From Anisus vortex (taxonomy: Eukaryota; Mollusca; Gastropoda; Planorbidae), in assembly GCA_949126835.1 (NCBI GenBank), contig OX421500.1:16622181-16686180 (forward strand): 64,000 bases of DNA, read 5' to 3'. Positions 1 to 13,000 of this stretch are shown here, piece by piece. Position 1 is the first letter of the stretch; every line of letters begins with the position of its first letter. The notes below the pieces were generated by a model. It was not told where the DNA came from. It did no database searches and saw only the letters and a list, made by a program, of their open reading frames with translations. A program made the position numbers and the translations under genes.

Positions 1-976
1 GTTTCTCTTTTTTTTTTTTGCTTCCTTGTACAAAAAATGTAATGGCTTACCATTTATAACCTTTAAAATTATCAAACTATAAAAGATAATGGAAATTTAT
101 ATAAATATTATATGACTAAAGAATTTATATGTGCTATTCTAAACATTACATTTTTTTTAACTTCCCAGTTTGTATGATCACGGTTTGGTGACACTTAATC
201 CCCCGACAGATAGTCCCACTGGCACTTATTCCCTCCCGCGGACATGTAAACTAAGAAGAAATAAAACAAATATATCTGGAGTAGTCTAGTAGCTGTCACA
301 AAGTGCTCACTAATACTAATTTGTAAGAAGAATAATTAGTAAAAAAAATTAGTTTCCTTATTTTAGCCACTTAGGGGAAACACTTATGTGTAATGTTCAA
401 GGGACTAAGCTGACATAATTTTTTTTATATACAATGTAAATTAATTTTATACATCTAATTACACAATGAAAAAAAGCATAATGCTGAATTTGTATAAAGA
501 AATTAAATATCAAATTTGGAGAATTTAAAGGGAGACAATTACCCAATTTTTCTTTGCGTTAATATTTGTAATATGTTTCTCTTTTTTTTTTTTTGCTTCC
601 TTGTACAAAAAATGTAATGGCTTACCATTTATAACCTTTAAAATTATCAAACTATAAAAGATAATGGAAATTTATATAAATATTATATGACTAAAGAATT
701 TATATGTGCTATTCTAAACATTACATTAACTTCCCAGTTTGTATGATCACGGTTTGGTGACACTTAATCCCCCGACAGATAGTCCCACTGGCACTTATTC
801 CCTCCCGCGGACATGTAAACTAAGAAGAAATAAAACAAATATATCTGGAGTAGTCTAGTAGCTGTCACAAAGTGCTCACTAATACTAATTTGTAAGAAGA
901 ATAATTAGTAAAAAAAATTAGTTTCCTTATTTTAGCCACTTAGGGGAAACACTTATGTGTAATGTTCAAGGGACTA
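1..976. repeat. Direct duplication, about 400 bp, period 574
   Basis: Bases 1-407 recur almost exactly at 575-976, starting with the same poly-T stretch and ending at the same word (ttcaagggacta). The copies differ mainly by poly-T length and a 7-base gap after 'acatt'. The 167 bases between them (408-574) are AT-rich and unlike the copies. Both contain GC-richer patches (cccccgacagatagtccc, tccctcccgcgg). No coding potential seen. Confidence 0.9.
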
Positions 977-1440
977 CGGTTAAGCCCTGCGACTCGGTCC
1001 CATTACCTCCCTTTGTTATCTGCGGACAATCCTCATCCAGGTGGTTGTTAAAGTAGGACAGGCGCGTGTTGGTCTGAGGTCGAGCGAGACTTGCTTTGAT
1101 TGGTAGCCTACCAATACAAAGAGATTGTCAGAGAGATATATCGGCTTTGCTTATTTGTAGGACCGCTCCTAGTGGCCCCGACGACTAGGGTAGATAATGA
1201 ATTGGGTCATTGTAAACACTCCTGTATAGCCCTACATTTTTTTCGATACAGTTGAAGACTCAATGACAGGTGACCTGGTTGGAAGGGGCGCGGCGTTTGC
1301 TCTCATTGGGCAATGAGTTATGATAGGACTAAATGACGTCGCTCACTGGACCGCCCTCTTTAGGACTACGTATCTATTCCGCTTAACTGCCACCTCGAAG
1401 ATCATTGCGGCTAGCGTCTCCAGTAACCAGTAATAATATA
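977..1440. other. GC-rich non-coding block, origin unknown
   Basis: About 460 bases directly after the second repeat copy are clearly more GC-rich than their surroundings and have a sharp edge where the duplication ends. No long frame is open on either strand and no family motif was recognised. The composition shift suggests a mobile-element fragment, but that is inference. Confidence 0.4.
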
Positions 1441-2009
1441 ATATATAGCCTAAGATGAAATCTCACTAATGCAGAGATCAAAAATCAAAATATAATGAAT
1501 TTTAAGTTATTACTAGAATAATATCTTGACAACTAATTTCAAAGGATGATACACTAATGTGTTAGTTGAGTGAGTCAGTGCTTTTTTTGTGACGGTATGC
1601 ACCGACCGGTACAGCGTACCGGCAACTTTTTCAATGTTGGGAAAAAATTATTACTTTTCTTGTATTTCAACGTTTATTATTAATTTATAATATTATTAAT
1701 TCGTTAAAATTGAATTATTTAAAAAATGCGCGCAATGAGAATTAAAATAAAAAATGCGAAACTGCTTTAAAGTTAGGCAATCCATCACTGAATACCGGCA
1801 CCTATTTTTTTTCCAAAAAAGGCACAGAGTTGGGTAATGAGTTAGTTGTGCATTAGCTATGAATGGATTATAAAAAGATGCTAATAACAAACAGGTTTAT
1901 TTGTAATTTATAAATATAAAAAGCTTTAATGCTTTTCTCAATAATGCTCCTTTTCTTTTGGTCTTGCTATAATATGGCACTAAATAAATTGTCTTTTAAA
2001 AATAATATA
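1441..2009. other. AT-rich stretch, nothing recognised
   Basis: AT-rich sequence with one 64-codon minus frame that has no recognisable motif and no splice context matching the gene. I see no gene or RNA here. Confidence 0.4.
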
Positions 2010-2096
2010 GTTGAGCAGTTTGACTTTCACGCTGTTGGCACGCTGAATGATTTGTAAATCCTAGTTTGGCACACTATAAGTAAAAGATTGCCGATC
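2010..2096 (-). mobile_element. hAT-like transposon end (remnant)
   Basis: Read on the minus strand, the segment begins at 2096 with cagggatcggcaatc and then carries gtgccaaac and gcgtgcc words. This resembles the ends of some animal hAT elements, which start CAGGG-TCGGCAA and are followed by repeated GGCACGC words. A similar end in the other orientation lies near 34168. No partner inverted repeat or 8 bp target duplication could be fixed, so this is a fragment call. Confidence 0.4.
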
Positions 2097-2280
2097 CCTG
2101 TAGGCCTACTAGTCTACATTGAACTCGTATTCATCCTCGTTTACCTCTTTTCCTTCGCTTCACAATGACGTTTTGGTTTGTTGTTGTTTTTGGGTTGGTC
2201 GTTGTGTTTCGAGATATGCGGGTGTGTGATTAATTTTGTCGATGACTTTTCTATCTCAATACTCCACTGAAAAACCACAG

Positions 2281-2560
2281 AGGTAGACGAATTGTCTAGT
2301 AGGCCCTATAAGAACTGTCGCGGAAGACGAATTCTCTGTTAGACGAACAGTCGCGGTAGCTGAAATGTCTGGGAGCCAAAATGTAGCGATAGGCAAAATG
2401 TCGTTATACGAAGTGTCCCATTAGACGAATGGTCGGTAGACGTAGTGTAGTTAGACGAGTTGTCGTGGTAGACGTAATGTCGGTAGACATACTTTCTGTA
2501 GATGAAGAGTCGTAGACGAAAAGTCTGTACTCTAGACGAGTTGTGACACCGTCTTACGTA
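2281..2560. repeat. Degenerate short tandem repeat around 'tagacgaattgtc'
   Basis: A word like (g)tagacgaattgtc or tagacgtaatgtcg recurs more than ten times with spacing of roughly 12-20 bases. Copies are imperfect and in one orientation. It is a degenerate minisatellite; the 75-codon minus frame across it is a by-product. Confidence 0.7.
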
Positions 2561-3429
2561 TCTCAATTTCCTGGGTTGGTTGACTTAATTATTTTAATAT
2601 TAATTAATCGATTGTCGATTTCTACCTTCGGCATTATTCTAATGCTAAACCACCTTTGAAATCATCAATGTAAGTTTCTAATTACATAATTAACTACCGT
2701 TCCAACAATGCTACATCATTTGTTAAGACCTTGTAGAATAGTAAGGTAGATTACTAGGGAAAATTGTGTCTGGCGCGGGATGTAATCAAATAATAGATCA
2801 CATTTTTAAAATTGTCAGAGGCTCCAGAGAAAGTCTCCTCCTTCAAATATCTGTGATCCATAATATCCGATGTAGGATCAGTGCCCTTACATAAAGGGGC
2901 ACATGCCCGGGGGCGACACTTCTTGTTTTTCAAACTTTTCTTACTTTTTTTTGCGTTTTACTCAAAATAATTATTTTATACCTTATTTTCACTACTCCTC
3001 TCACATTTCTTTACCGATTGTATTTATCTAAGCACCTATTACAACAGCAAGGTCCACTTTGTATTTGGAATTTTTGTTTGATTTTGATTTTATGGGCAGA
3101 AACGTTGAGTTTTTTTGCACAAATTGAACTATTTAAAAAGTGCCTTAAGAAAAATTTATACAAAATTAAATATCTTAAATTAAAAAAAAATGGGTGGACC
3201 TTGTTGTTGTAAATTCATTTCTTTACCTAATGTATCAAATATTGTATTTGTAGGTATAAAGGTTATAGAATCCAAAAGGTTATACAATCCAATATGGCGG
3301 CCGTTGCCATGGCAACCATTGCATTAAAAAAGATTTAAAACTATTGCCCTGAATGGTATTCCATACTTGTTATGTGGTTAAAGTTTCAGACGTTTTAGTC
3401 GGTAAATTAAAAAAAGTGCCTAAAACGTG
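2561..3429. other. AT-rich sequence, no gene seen
   Basis: No frame with recognisable motifs. A GC patch (aatatggcggccgttgccatgg) near 3291 is isolated. If the minus-strand gene continues leftward this is intron, and I found no EGF-like phase-1 exon in it. Confidence 0.4.
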
Positions 3430-3452
3430 CCCCCCCCCCCCCCCCCCCCCCC
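3430..3452. repeat. Poly-C tract, 23 bases
   Basis: An uninterrupted run of 23 cytosines directly before a LINE 3' fragment. Length may be unreliable in sequencing. Confidence 0.95.
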
Positions 3453-3455
3453 AGC

Positions 3456-3702
3456 CTTTACTCGAGGATTTGAAAACCACCCTGCAGGGCACAGTGCAGG
3501 GTGGAAGAAAGATAGGCAGGCAGTAGAGACGATGTGATGGCGACATCAAGTCAAGGAGTGGACCGGCTAAAATGTCTCTTGCTGATTCCCAGAGGGTAGC
3601 GCAGGACCGAGACGAATGACATAAGATCATCCAACTGTCAAAAAATGGTGCCCCAACGACCCTTACTCGGGCCATGGGTGAAGGTGAAGAACTTACGTAT
3701 AG
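3456..3702 (+). pseudogene. LINE 3' end fragment (CFDP2-like / RTE-type tail)
   Basis: Plus-strand reading gives KTTLQGTVQGGRKIGRQ, stop, then SLADSQRVAQDRDE, stop, and a proline/threonine tail. This is the pattern of the C-terminus of non-LTR retrotransposon polyproteins often mis-annotated as craniofacial development protein 2: a TLQGTV..GGRRRGRQRK block, then an L..A..RV..DRD.W block. In-frame stops show it is dead. It is GC-richer than its surroundings. Only the last 80 or so codons remain. Confidence 0.7.
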
Positions 3703-3896
3703 GTTAAGATAGTGTAGTCTGAGGCGGCCGCCCTATCTTGTTACGCTACTATGAAGGGGTTATGATGACGCAAAGATGATGTTCACCGACCCTTGCATTC
3801 CCCTTGCAGAAGTATATGCCTACCTTTTTGGATCCCAAATTAACTCGAATATTTTAATATATGCATAATGGCTAAATTTCGTATAGTAAACTTTAC

Positions 3897-4013
3897 CTTC
3901 AATACACCCGAAGTCCGCAATAAGGTTGCTATTGTCAGAGATTATGAAATTTCCTTCATTGCAGAAGAATTTAGCAACTGAAAGACTGTTGATCACTTCA
4001 CCCCAGTTGATTG
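3897..4013 (-). CDS. Module B exon 13 (phase 1-1)
   Basis: Acceptor aaatgcag, donor G|gtaaag, 117 bases. Encodes AINWGEVINSLSVAKFFC and a second cysteine 24 residues later. Same length and phases as module A exon 13, with the pattern A-x-N/D...C...G/N-F...C conserved. Last exon of the gene seen in the window. Confidence 0.8.
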
Positions 4014-7000
4014 CTGCATTTAAAAACAACAACAATTTAGTGGATTAGATGTTAACAATTAAGTTTTACACGCTCTTTTATGTAGGCTACTCCTAAGAGT
4101 TTAAAGTGTTGAGCGATTCCTTAAAGTTATCAACATTGGCGACTACTGTTATATTCTGCTTCAATTATTATAGGATATAAGTTCAGTAAACATATTATTA
4201 TATTTAAAAAAATGTTTTATAAAAGTAAGCTACATAAAGCTCATGGTACATTGTCTATCAATCACTCTCTAGACCCCAATTCCATAATATTTGGTTGAGA
4301 AATTATATTTTTTTTAATGACGAGATTGAAATGTAAATTGAATGAGGTGTACTACACGGGGTCTACTGTAAGTAATTTTTTTACAAAGTAAGTTTATTTA
4401 TAAATTGGAAAAAATATATTTTCGTCTTAATTAAATTTACTCCTTAAAAACATTGGTAAAGTATAGCGGATAGCGTGTGCTTGTTAAAAGTTACTTTACT
4501 ATTCGCTAACAAATATGAGGCTGCATGCTATTATATTTTTTAAAATATAATTTATCGCTTATAAATATTTGTGAAAAACAGTTTCTCACCTTGAATTCCT
4601 TCAAATCTATCCGTTTGTGTCTTGAACAAAGACAATGGTCCAGTGTAATTGCCTTGAAGTTTTTCATGAGACAAAACCATTGTTTCTGCAATTTTTCTCA
4701 GCAGGGGGTCATTAATGTCTTCTCGAAACCAGATTTCAAATTCATAGACTACGTAATGCATATTTAGAGATGCACTGAAGCTGTTTTGTAAAAAGACGTT
4801 TCGTGGTTGTGTTGATAATATTGCCAATAAAATAATTCCAAGTTTACAAGTAGGCTATGCCAAGTATATTAATTATGGTTAGTCTAACCGTCCATTAAAT
4901 ATTAATTTAAATGTAAAAAAAAAACAACAACAAACAACTAAGCTGCATTATTATTTTTGTATTAAATTGGGTAAATCACAATATTACCCGCCATCGCTAC
5001 TGTATAAGTATACTGTACCAAATTCTGGTATATTTTGTAAAATCGTGTTTAAAACCTAAGAAATGAGAGAAATATAGAAATATTTGTACATATATATAGA
5101 TATAGATGTGTACATTAATAGAATACAAATCTACTTTGATTATAAATGATTTTACAAAATGTTTTTGAAAGAATTTTACCTTCAGTGTCCAAGATAAATC
5201 TTCATTAGTCAATGTGATATGTTTAAGATACAATACATGTTTAGTATCATCATCTGGAAAATAAAAATTACAAAATGTTATTGTTTGACACATTCGCTTT
5301 GAATTAATATATTTTAAGGGGGTGAAGAAGTAACTCAGGGACGAGACAAATGTTTCTTTAAAAAAATGTCAAAATTCATACTTTATGTATTGCACGAGGA
5401 TGAGCTCTGATATTCACATTCCCAAATAACCAGTAGGTATAGAGACTTATTTACCTATGCTAGATACTTTGATTTTGAAAGGCTGCTCCAGTCTAATGGC
5501 TGGGTAGTTCTGTTAGTAATTAAAAACATTTGGTTAATAAACACGCTTTAACAAGGGCGTAAAGTATTAATAACAGGGACAGGACAGCCCATCAAAGAAT
5601 AAGGCCGAAGAATATTTTAATATATTATAGCCTACCTTATTCTTTCATAAAGCTTATTTGAATATAAATAATTTTGGATATTGTACCCGCTGTACAACCT
5701 TTACTTGGCAAGGGATGCAAATTTTGTTGGGGATATTTAACATTTAACATTGTTAAAGAGAACAATTATTCAACGTTTTAGAAAGACTCTTTAGTCCCAT
5801 AATTCCTAGTGTCTTAGGCAAGATGTCCCATAGTGTAGGCGCTGCACAAAGAAAGGAGCACACCTTAAAAGAGTAATATTTGTGCCACAATGTACCGTTC
5901 GCATGCCCGGGTGAGTGAGGAGGAGGTTTTGGAAAGAAACAATTACAAAGACACAAACGAAATGCTCGAAAGAAAAATTGGACTTGGGATAGAATGTCTC
6001 TCCTATTGGAAAATTTATGAAGCTAAGTGGACAAAGCCATCTGGACCCAAACTGGCCGACAACCATCATCTCCACCATCACCAACTTAGGAGCAGGCTGG
6101 AATGTTAGAACCATGTTTGGAACAGGAAGACCAGCTTAGATTGAGACTGAAATGAGGCAATACAACCTATTTTGGGAATCTGCGAGTCAAGATAGACATG
6201 GTCAGGGTATATTAGGTTGGCTAAAAGAGAGCTACTGCTATACTTTGGACAAGGAAAATAAAATGCACAAAAAACAAAACAACAACAAGCAGTTGCAATC
6301 TAGTTAAGTTGTCTGAAACAGCCCAGAAAGCAATTTTAGGTTATTAGAAGCTCATTGCACACGTATAGGCTAATCACAGCCAGCTTCAAAACGAAAAAAG
6401 AAAATAAACATCAAAATGGACATCATAAAAGTATCATTAAAGTATCATTCAAAGGATTTACAGAGGCTTCCAGGTACAGACAGAGGTAAGGCGGACTGCC
6501 TACTCTCACCATTTCCTGATCATGATAGAGGTTTGTATGAAGATGGCTACATTATACTACATAAAAAGAAGCAACATGGTATACAATGGACATTTCTGAA
6601 ACAGCTAAATGATCTTGATTTTTTAGACAACCTGGTCATATTATCACACACACACACATCAACAGTTGCAAGAGAAAACAAATAGTGTGGCACACGACCC
6701 AGCTTGCAATGGCTAAAAAATACACAACATAAAGCCAAGTCCTCAAAGTCAACAAAGCCAACACAACAACTATTACGATTGCAGAGATAGGCATAACAGA
6801 ATTTAAAAGTTTAACCCTCATCGGCAGCACAGGGAGGGGCAGATATAAAGGTGGGGATCGGCAAATCAACCTTCAATCAACTGAAATAAAAATGTTTAGA
6901 ACTATGCATGGCGACTTATTAATAAAAGCGACATTTAGAGATCGGATCTTCAACACCACTGTCAAACCTGCTTTGCTATGAGGAAGTAACATGCACATAT

Positions 7001-10000
7001 AAATTTATTCTCTGGAAGAGTTTCAAAACACCCTGGGATGAGTTGCATGCCGCAGTACCAAATCAAAGAGGTAATCATTGGCCTTCATTGGTAAAATATT
7101 TTGACAAAGCCAAAATCTTTGTTTCTTAATCTTAAATAGTGAATTACATATAATATATTGCTAATTTTGTTGGGCTATGTGGTAGTGCGATTATGCTATA
7201 TAAAATTATAAATAATCAATATTTGATACTGGCACTACATGTGTTTTTCTTCCATCATGTTTTGTTATATTGAATGTACAATGTGAATATGTGCCTAGGA
7301 CAAATACGCCACGGTCATGTCCATGTCTTACAACACGCCATACGAACAATTTAGGCCTACATGAAAAAAATTATTCATATTTGCTATGGTTTTTATATTT
7401 ATGAAGATGCCTCTTGCCATTAAATCTATCAAAAATAATAGACTATATTATTATCTAAAGTTAAATTTGTCATTTTATTAAACCAAGACGAGCGATAGCT
7501 AGGCCTACGTAACAACGCAAAGTCAATAGCCGATATACCGATAGTATTATACATGTTTTTCGATACAAAAACTAGTCTAAACGTAAATTGTTTTTAACAG
7601 TTTGCTTCCTAGGTACTTAGTATAAAGTTTTCATGTGTTTTAGTTCTCTAAAATAAAAAAATAAAAAGCTATAATAGCATTAAAAGCCCACAATGCATTT
7701 AGTAAAATAAAAGGTTGGAAAAAAGGCTTTAAACACTGTAAACAATAATATCTAGCTTATGGCAAAGGGTATAACATAAAAATGATCTCTAAAAAATAAG
7801 TAAACGTGAAGTAACATAAAAAAGCTGTACCACGTGTACCAAAAATACCTACACGAAAAAAACCCCTCTCAAATGGATAAATACCATAGCTGGAATCCAA
7901 AGATATAATTGTGAAGTGTCGTAGAGATTTCTCATCAGCATGTCTACTGAGCTTTGATCATGACCATTATACTGGCTGGCTGAGGTTAAATAAGTCCTAA
8001 AGCGATAAAAGAAAACTAATGCATTTGCATTGCCCGAGAAAATTACTTTTTATTGCATATAATATGGGCATATAACTTTTGGCTCTCATTATGCTAAATA
8101 AATTTTAAAACAATGCTTAGAATAAGCTTATCATCTTACCCAATACGGTAGATGTTCATATGAATACCAGTACGGAATAATTTGCATGTCTCATTAGCAG
8201 TGCAGGATGAATCAGGCACACAGATGGCGTTATCAGCATAACCTACAAGCACATTGTCACAGCCGATGAAATTAGTCATACAAAATCGTCTGAAATGTGC
8301 GAAATATTGGATAAATTAAAATAAATGTAATTCTTTTGTAAGCTCACTTAAATTATTAGCACTTTTTACTCCCTTTATTTTAAGTTGCATTTTCTGTCTG
8401 TCTGTCTGTCTGCAATGGTGCAAAAATTGGCTTCAATTTTTCGACCACTTCCCGTGGTCCGATCGAGCTGAAATTCGGACAGCAGACTTGCCCCGACTAA
8501 CAATACATCCTATTAAATTTTCAGTTAAAACAACTTAATAATACTACACTTATTACAATATTCATTCTTAAAGGAAAGTATAAGAAAATGTTTGGTTTCA
8601 CTTTAAAAATGCCTGTGCAACTTTTTATACTTTTTCGGCGCAAAGCTAGAAAAAAAAAATGCGCTAAGATTATTTTTAGAACAATTCATACGGAGTAAGG
8701 AGATATTTTTGAGATTTGCGACACAGATATTTTTTCTGTACGTTTCATTTGCAGTAGTCAATCAATTATTTAATTACATGATGGTAAACTTATTTTGCAA
8801 ATAAAGGGAGTATAATAAAAACTTCGTTTTTATGGTTTTCTTGTTAAAATATTTCAATTATCTGTTATAGTTTCTTCAGTCTAAAGGTAAATCCAATATT
8901 TAGTGAATATATTACTGAAATATTTAATTAAATAACCCTTAAATATTTTATTTTATAAATCCCTTTTGTGCATTTTTGTTAATCATTAGTCCGTTCGGAA
9001 AATTGTGTCCATTTAAATTTCACACGGATTTCAGAATGCGCACCATTAAGAGCAATGGAAAAAATCATTTTAAAAATGATATTTTTTAGCTGTGGTATCG
9101 TGGCGAGACTGACAGTTTGATATTATGTTTTGTCAAATAAAATACGCTCATGTGCTAAGTTTGAGCTCGATAGCTTGACAGAAAGTGGGTCATTTAATCG
9201 TGTCGTCGGTCAATCAGTCGTGGTACATTGCGAAGTAAATAAATATGATTTTTAAAAATAGGATAAAATTAGGGCCTGTAAAAATATTGTTTAAAGTATA
9301 GTTACAGTATAGTGAGAAATTTCGACAACTATATATTATAACATAGATCTATAACTTAAAAAAAAACAACTATTTTGTCAACGAACTTATAAAACAATAA
9401 GCATTAAATAGTTTTTGATCTCTGATCCCTTCCGTCAGTGGATTCAAGAATTTCAGATAGGTAGATAACTAACTATAATAATTAATGGCTCTATATCAGT
9501 ATCAATAATTGTTAACTTAAGAGTTCCACAAGGAATTGTTCTAGACCCCTTACTGTTTTTAATGTATATGAATGATTTGCCCAATAGCATCAATACAGAA
9601 AAAAGTAATTATGGTATGTTTTCCACCCAGAAAAATGCTAACTGCTAAGAGTGTCAAACAAAAAGAAACAAATAACTACAAACTAATTTAATCATGAAAA
9701 AGACATAGATCTAACAAAAAGTAATAATGCAAAGTACATTGGTGTAATAATCTTTATATATAAAAAGATCGTGTTTTTGTCCCCACGGATCCCCATTGAT
9801 CAATTCGAAAACACGTGAGTTTGTGTCACGAACCTATTTAGACCTAGGCCTATATAGGCCTACTGTCTAATAATTTGTCACATGTGTCTACGCAAACTCA
9901 GTGGTAAACGTAGCGAACTGCTGTGGGGGCGACTAGGGTTCGATTCTCCAGTTAGATTATACCTTTTTTTCGACAATTTTTTTTCAAACTTTTAAAAACA

Positions 10001-13000
10001 AAAGACATTGTAAATTTACGGGCAATTTAGATTTCTGTTAAAACAAAAATACTTGACATTTTTTTTACCCGATTACAATATTTATTTTAAAATACTTTCC
10101 TAAAAGTCTTCAGTAAAAAAAAAATAATTTAAATATTAGATTTATAGCTTTCTTTTAATTGTAGTTTATCACATTTTTATTTGCACCTTATACATTTTTT
10201 TAACCAGGGCAACGCCGGGGAATGTAGCAATAATAATATAATGTCAAAGAAAAAACGTGTTGATTAAGTAATAAAAAATATAAGAAAAGGAACTTTAACA
10301 AATAATGTTATAAGAGCATAAAGATATCTAACATTAGTTAGACCTTAACCAGACATAGCCAGAATATATATCTTCTGCATCAACCAAAAAAAAAAATAAA
10401 CAAGAAAAAACATTAAAAAAAATATTCTTTATACACAAATTATTTGTATTATATAAGATAAGATTATTTGATTCCTAGCTTTATACTCATTTTGTAAGTG
10501 CCATCTTGGCGCATCTAAACACTTTGTTATTTTGGGCTGCCAACAGACCCTCCCACTACTTAACAAACTTCTTAGTAAACGTTGAAACAACATTGGTACT
10601 ATACCTAATAGTTTTGATATAGCTTTCAAATGTATAAACATGAGCACACTTTCAAATATCTTACGTATAATATGCATAGCTTTGTGTCGCCATGAGCCGA
10701 ACTAGTTCTCTTTCATCTATGTTATTGAAGTATTGGGGATCATCTTTCAGACATTTTGGTGTCAATATGGTGAGATTCATTTCAATGTTGACCAGTGGAT
10801 TGCTGACGGTCCTCCCTGGAAGAGAACACTCACAAAGTGTTAATAAAATACCCACCTATCATCAATGAACTTTATTTACATGTCAATAAGAATCCGGTGC
10901 ATAATTCAAGTTACTTACAATCTCCTTCTAGGCAAGAGGTAGAGTTGAATGATGTGTATGGACAGACATGGCATGAATTGTCTGCATAGCTCCAATACAT
11001 ATCTTGTGGACAAGGCTCACAGGTCAGTTTGTCAAGTGCCATGTAGTAACCAGGCTTGCATTTTTCTAGAAAACAATGATAATTTGAAGTCATCGTATTT
11101 GTTCATAAAAAGGTAAGAAAATGAAAGACATAAAACATTTTTTAAGTCCTATCCCATACAACATCTGTTACCTATGCAATAATGTCGTGAATTTGACATT
11201 GTAACTAATGTTGTTTTTCCTTCATCACATGGAACACAAGACTTTTCTTCTGCATACATTCCAATGTCACAAATATCTGAAAAAAAACAAAACAACTATA
11301 ACTATTCGGCACTTTTATTGAACATTTATATAAATAATACTTAATTAACATATAATCTATATACTAAAATATGCCTAATTAACTCGTTCTCTAAAATCAT
11401 ACAATAATTTTCGGCGATATAAAATAAAACCGATAAACAATCAATAAAAGGATTGAGTAGAATTTAAAGTAAATTGTTACCTTGGCAAACAGGAAGAAAC
11501 TCTGCGTTGAGACATCTCTTGTTGGCAGGACACAGTGTATAATACTTACACATCTTGTATACTGTTGAAAGTAAATATAAAATGTGACTAAAAGTATATA
11601 AATGTAGGCCTAACTTGCAACCGGTACTGAATGCTGGAGCGGACGAGCTTCCCCACATAAAAAAGGGAGATAAGAAAAAAAACACACACAAAAAAGGGAG
11701 ATAAGAAAAAAAACACACACAAAAAAGGGAGATAAGAAAAAAAACACACACAAAAAACAACAACAAAATAACGACATAAAACAAAAACAAGGAAATAATT
11801 TTTCACTCCACGTCGCATTATAAGTGGACGTACCTCGCGAAATACCATATCATAATAAATCTCCCTAGACTCATATAACGGAAAGATTTAAATAGAAATA
11901 ATTATCTGTAGGCCCAACAGATAAAATAAAATAAGATTAGTAAAAAAAAAAGCCGAAAAAAATATTTTAATCAAACACGACATCCTTAATTTGTCAAAAT
12001 TGAAAAACTTTTATTCAGAGCCCATAACTTTATTATACCCATATACTTAAAAGAATGCACTGCGTCTGCAATAAAAACAAAAGTGTTTGCATTGACAATA
12101 AAAAAATCTACACGCTGCAAGTGCCGTTTTCATTAACAATAAAAAAAGTAATTAAATAATATCTTTAGTAAAATTATTCTATTGTTTGTTCAGAACAGTT
12201 ATAGAAGTAGGTACGCAGCACCGTTAGCCTACAGTTAATCCGTGGATTAAAATGTTCGTATCTAAACGCTTCGATATAGGCCTAGGTCAACCTTCATTAT
12301 TATAAATAATGATTATTTAACGCTTAAGAATGGAAACAAAGTGCACTTCATTTGTTACAAATTAGTCTTATCCGCGGTACGCCGCGGAATTCGAATTTAG
12401 CATTTCTTTAAGGTGTTAGGCCTAATAGTTCGCGTATTTCCTAATGAATGACTGCAGGAATAGCACTACACTTTCCTATTTGTGAGAGATCATTAAAAAA
12501 CATATGTTATCAAATTGTCTGTGCTTCTCATCACAGTCTTTACGCATTAAAAGAAGTCCTGTGGATTACGCTTCTTAAAAGTTTTGGCACCAACACAACA
12601 GCTTGCCTAAGATACTTAAAGATTCTAAGACAAAAACGTTTAAAGAGCTTTCGCTTAAAATATTGTTGTTGTGTCTTCCCCGCCCCTAAAATCTGCAATT
12701 GTACCATTGAAAGAGTTTATTTTTAGAATGCTAAACGCAATAAGATTTGCATGTAGATATGCATACACATAAATGATAATATTTATTTTTACTTTATCAC
12801 TGCTAAAATATAAATAAAAAAGCATTCATTTACCCATTTTCTGCTAGCGTCCCACTTATATAAAAAAATTCCTATTAATTTCTTATATTTTATATGCCTT
12901 ATAAAAACACAAAAAAAGTTTTTTGCATTGTACGGTAGTTATACTTTAATTATAACTTGGCATTGTGAACAAAATTTTAATTTAAATAAGATTTACATGA

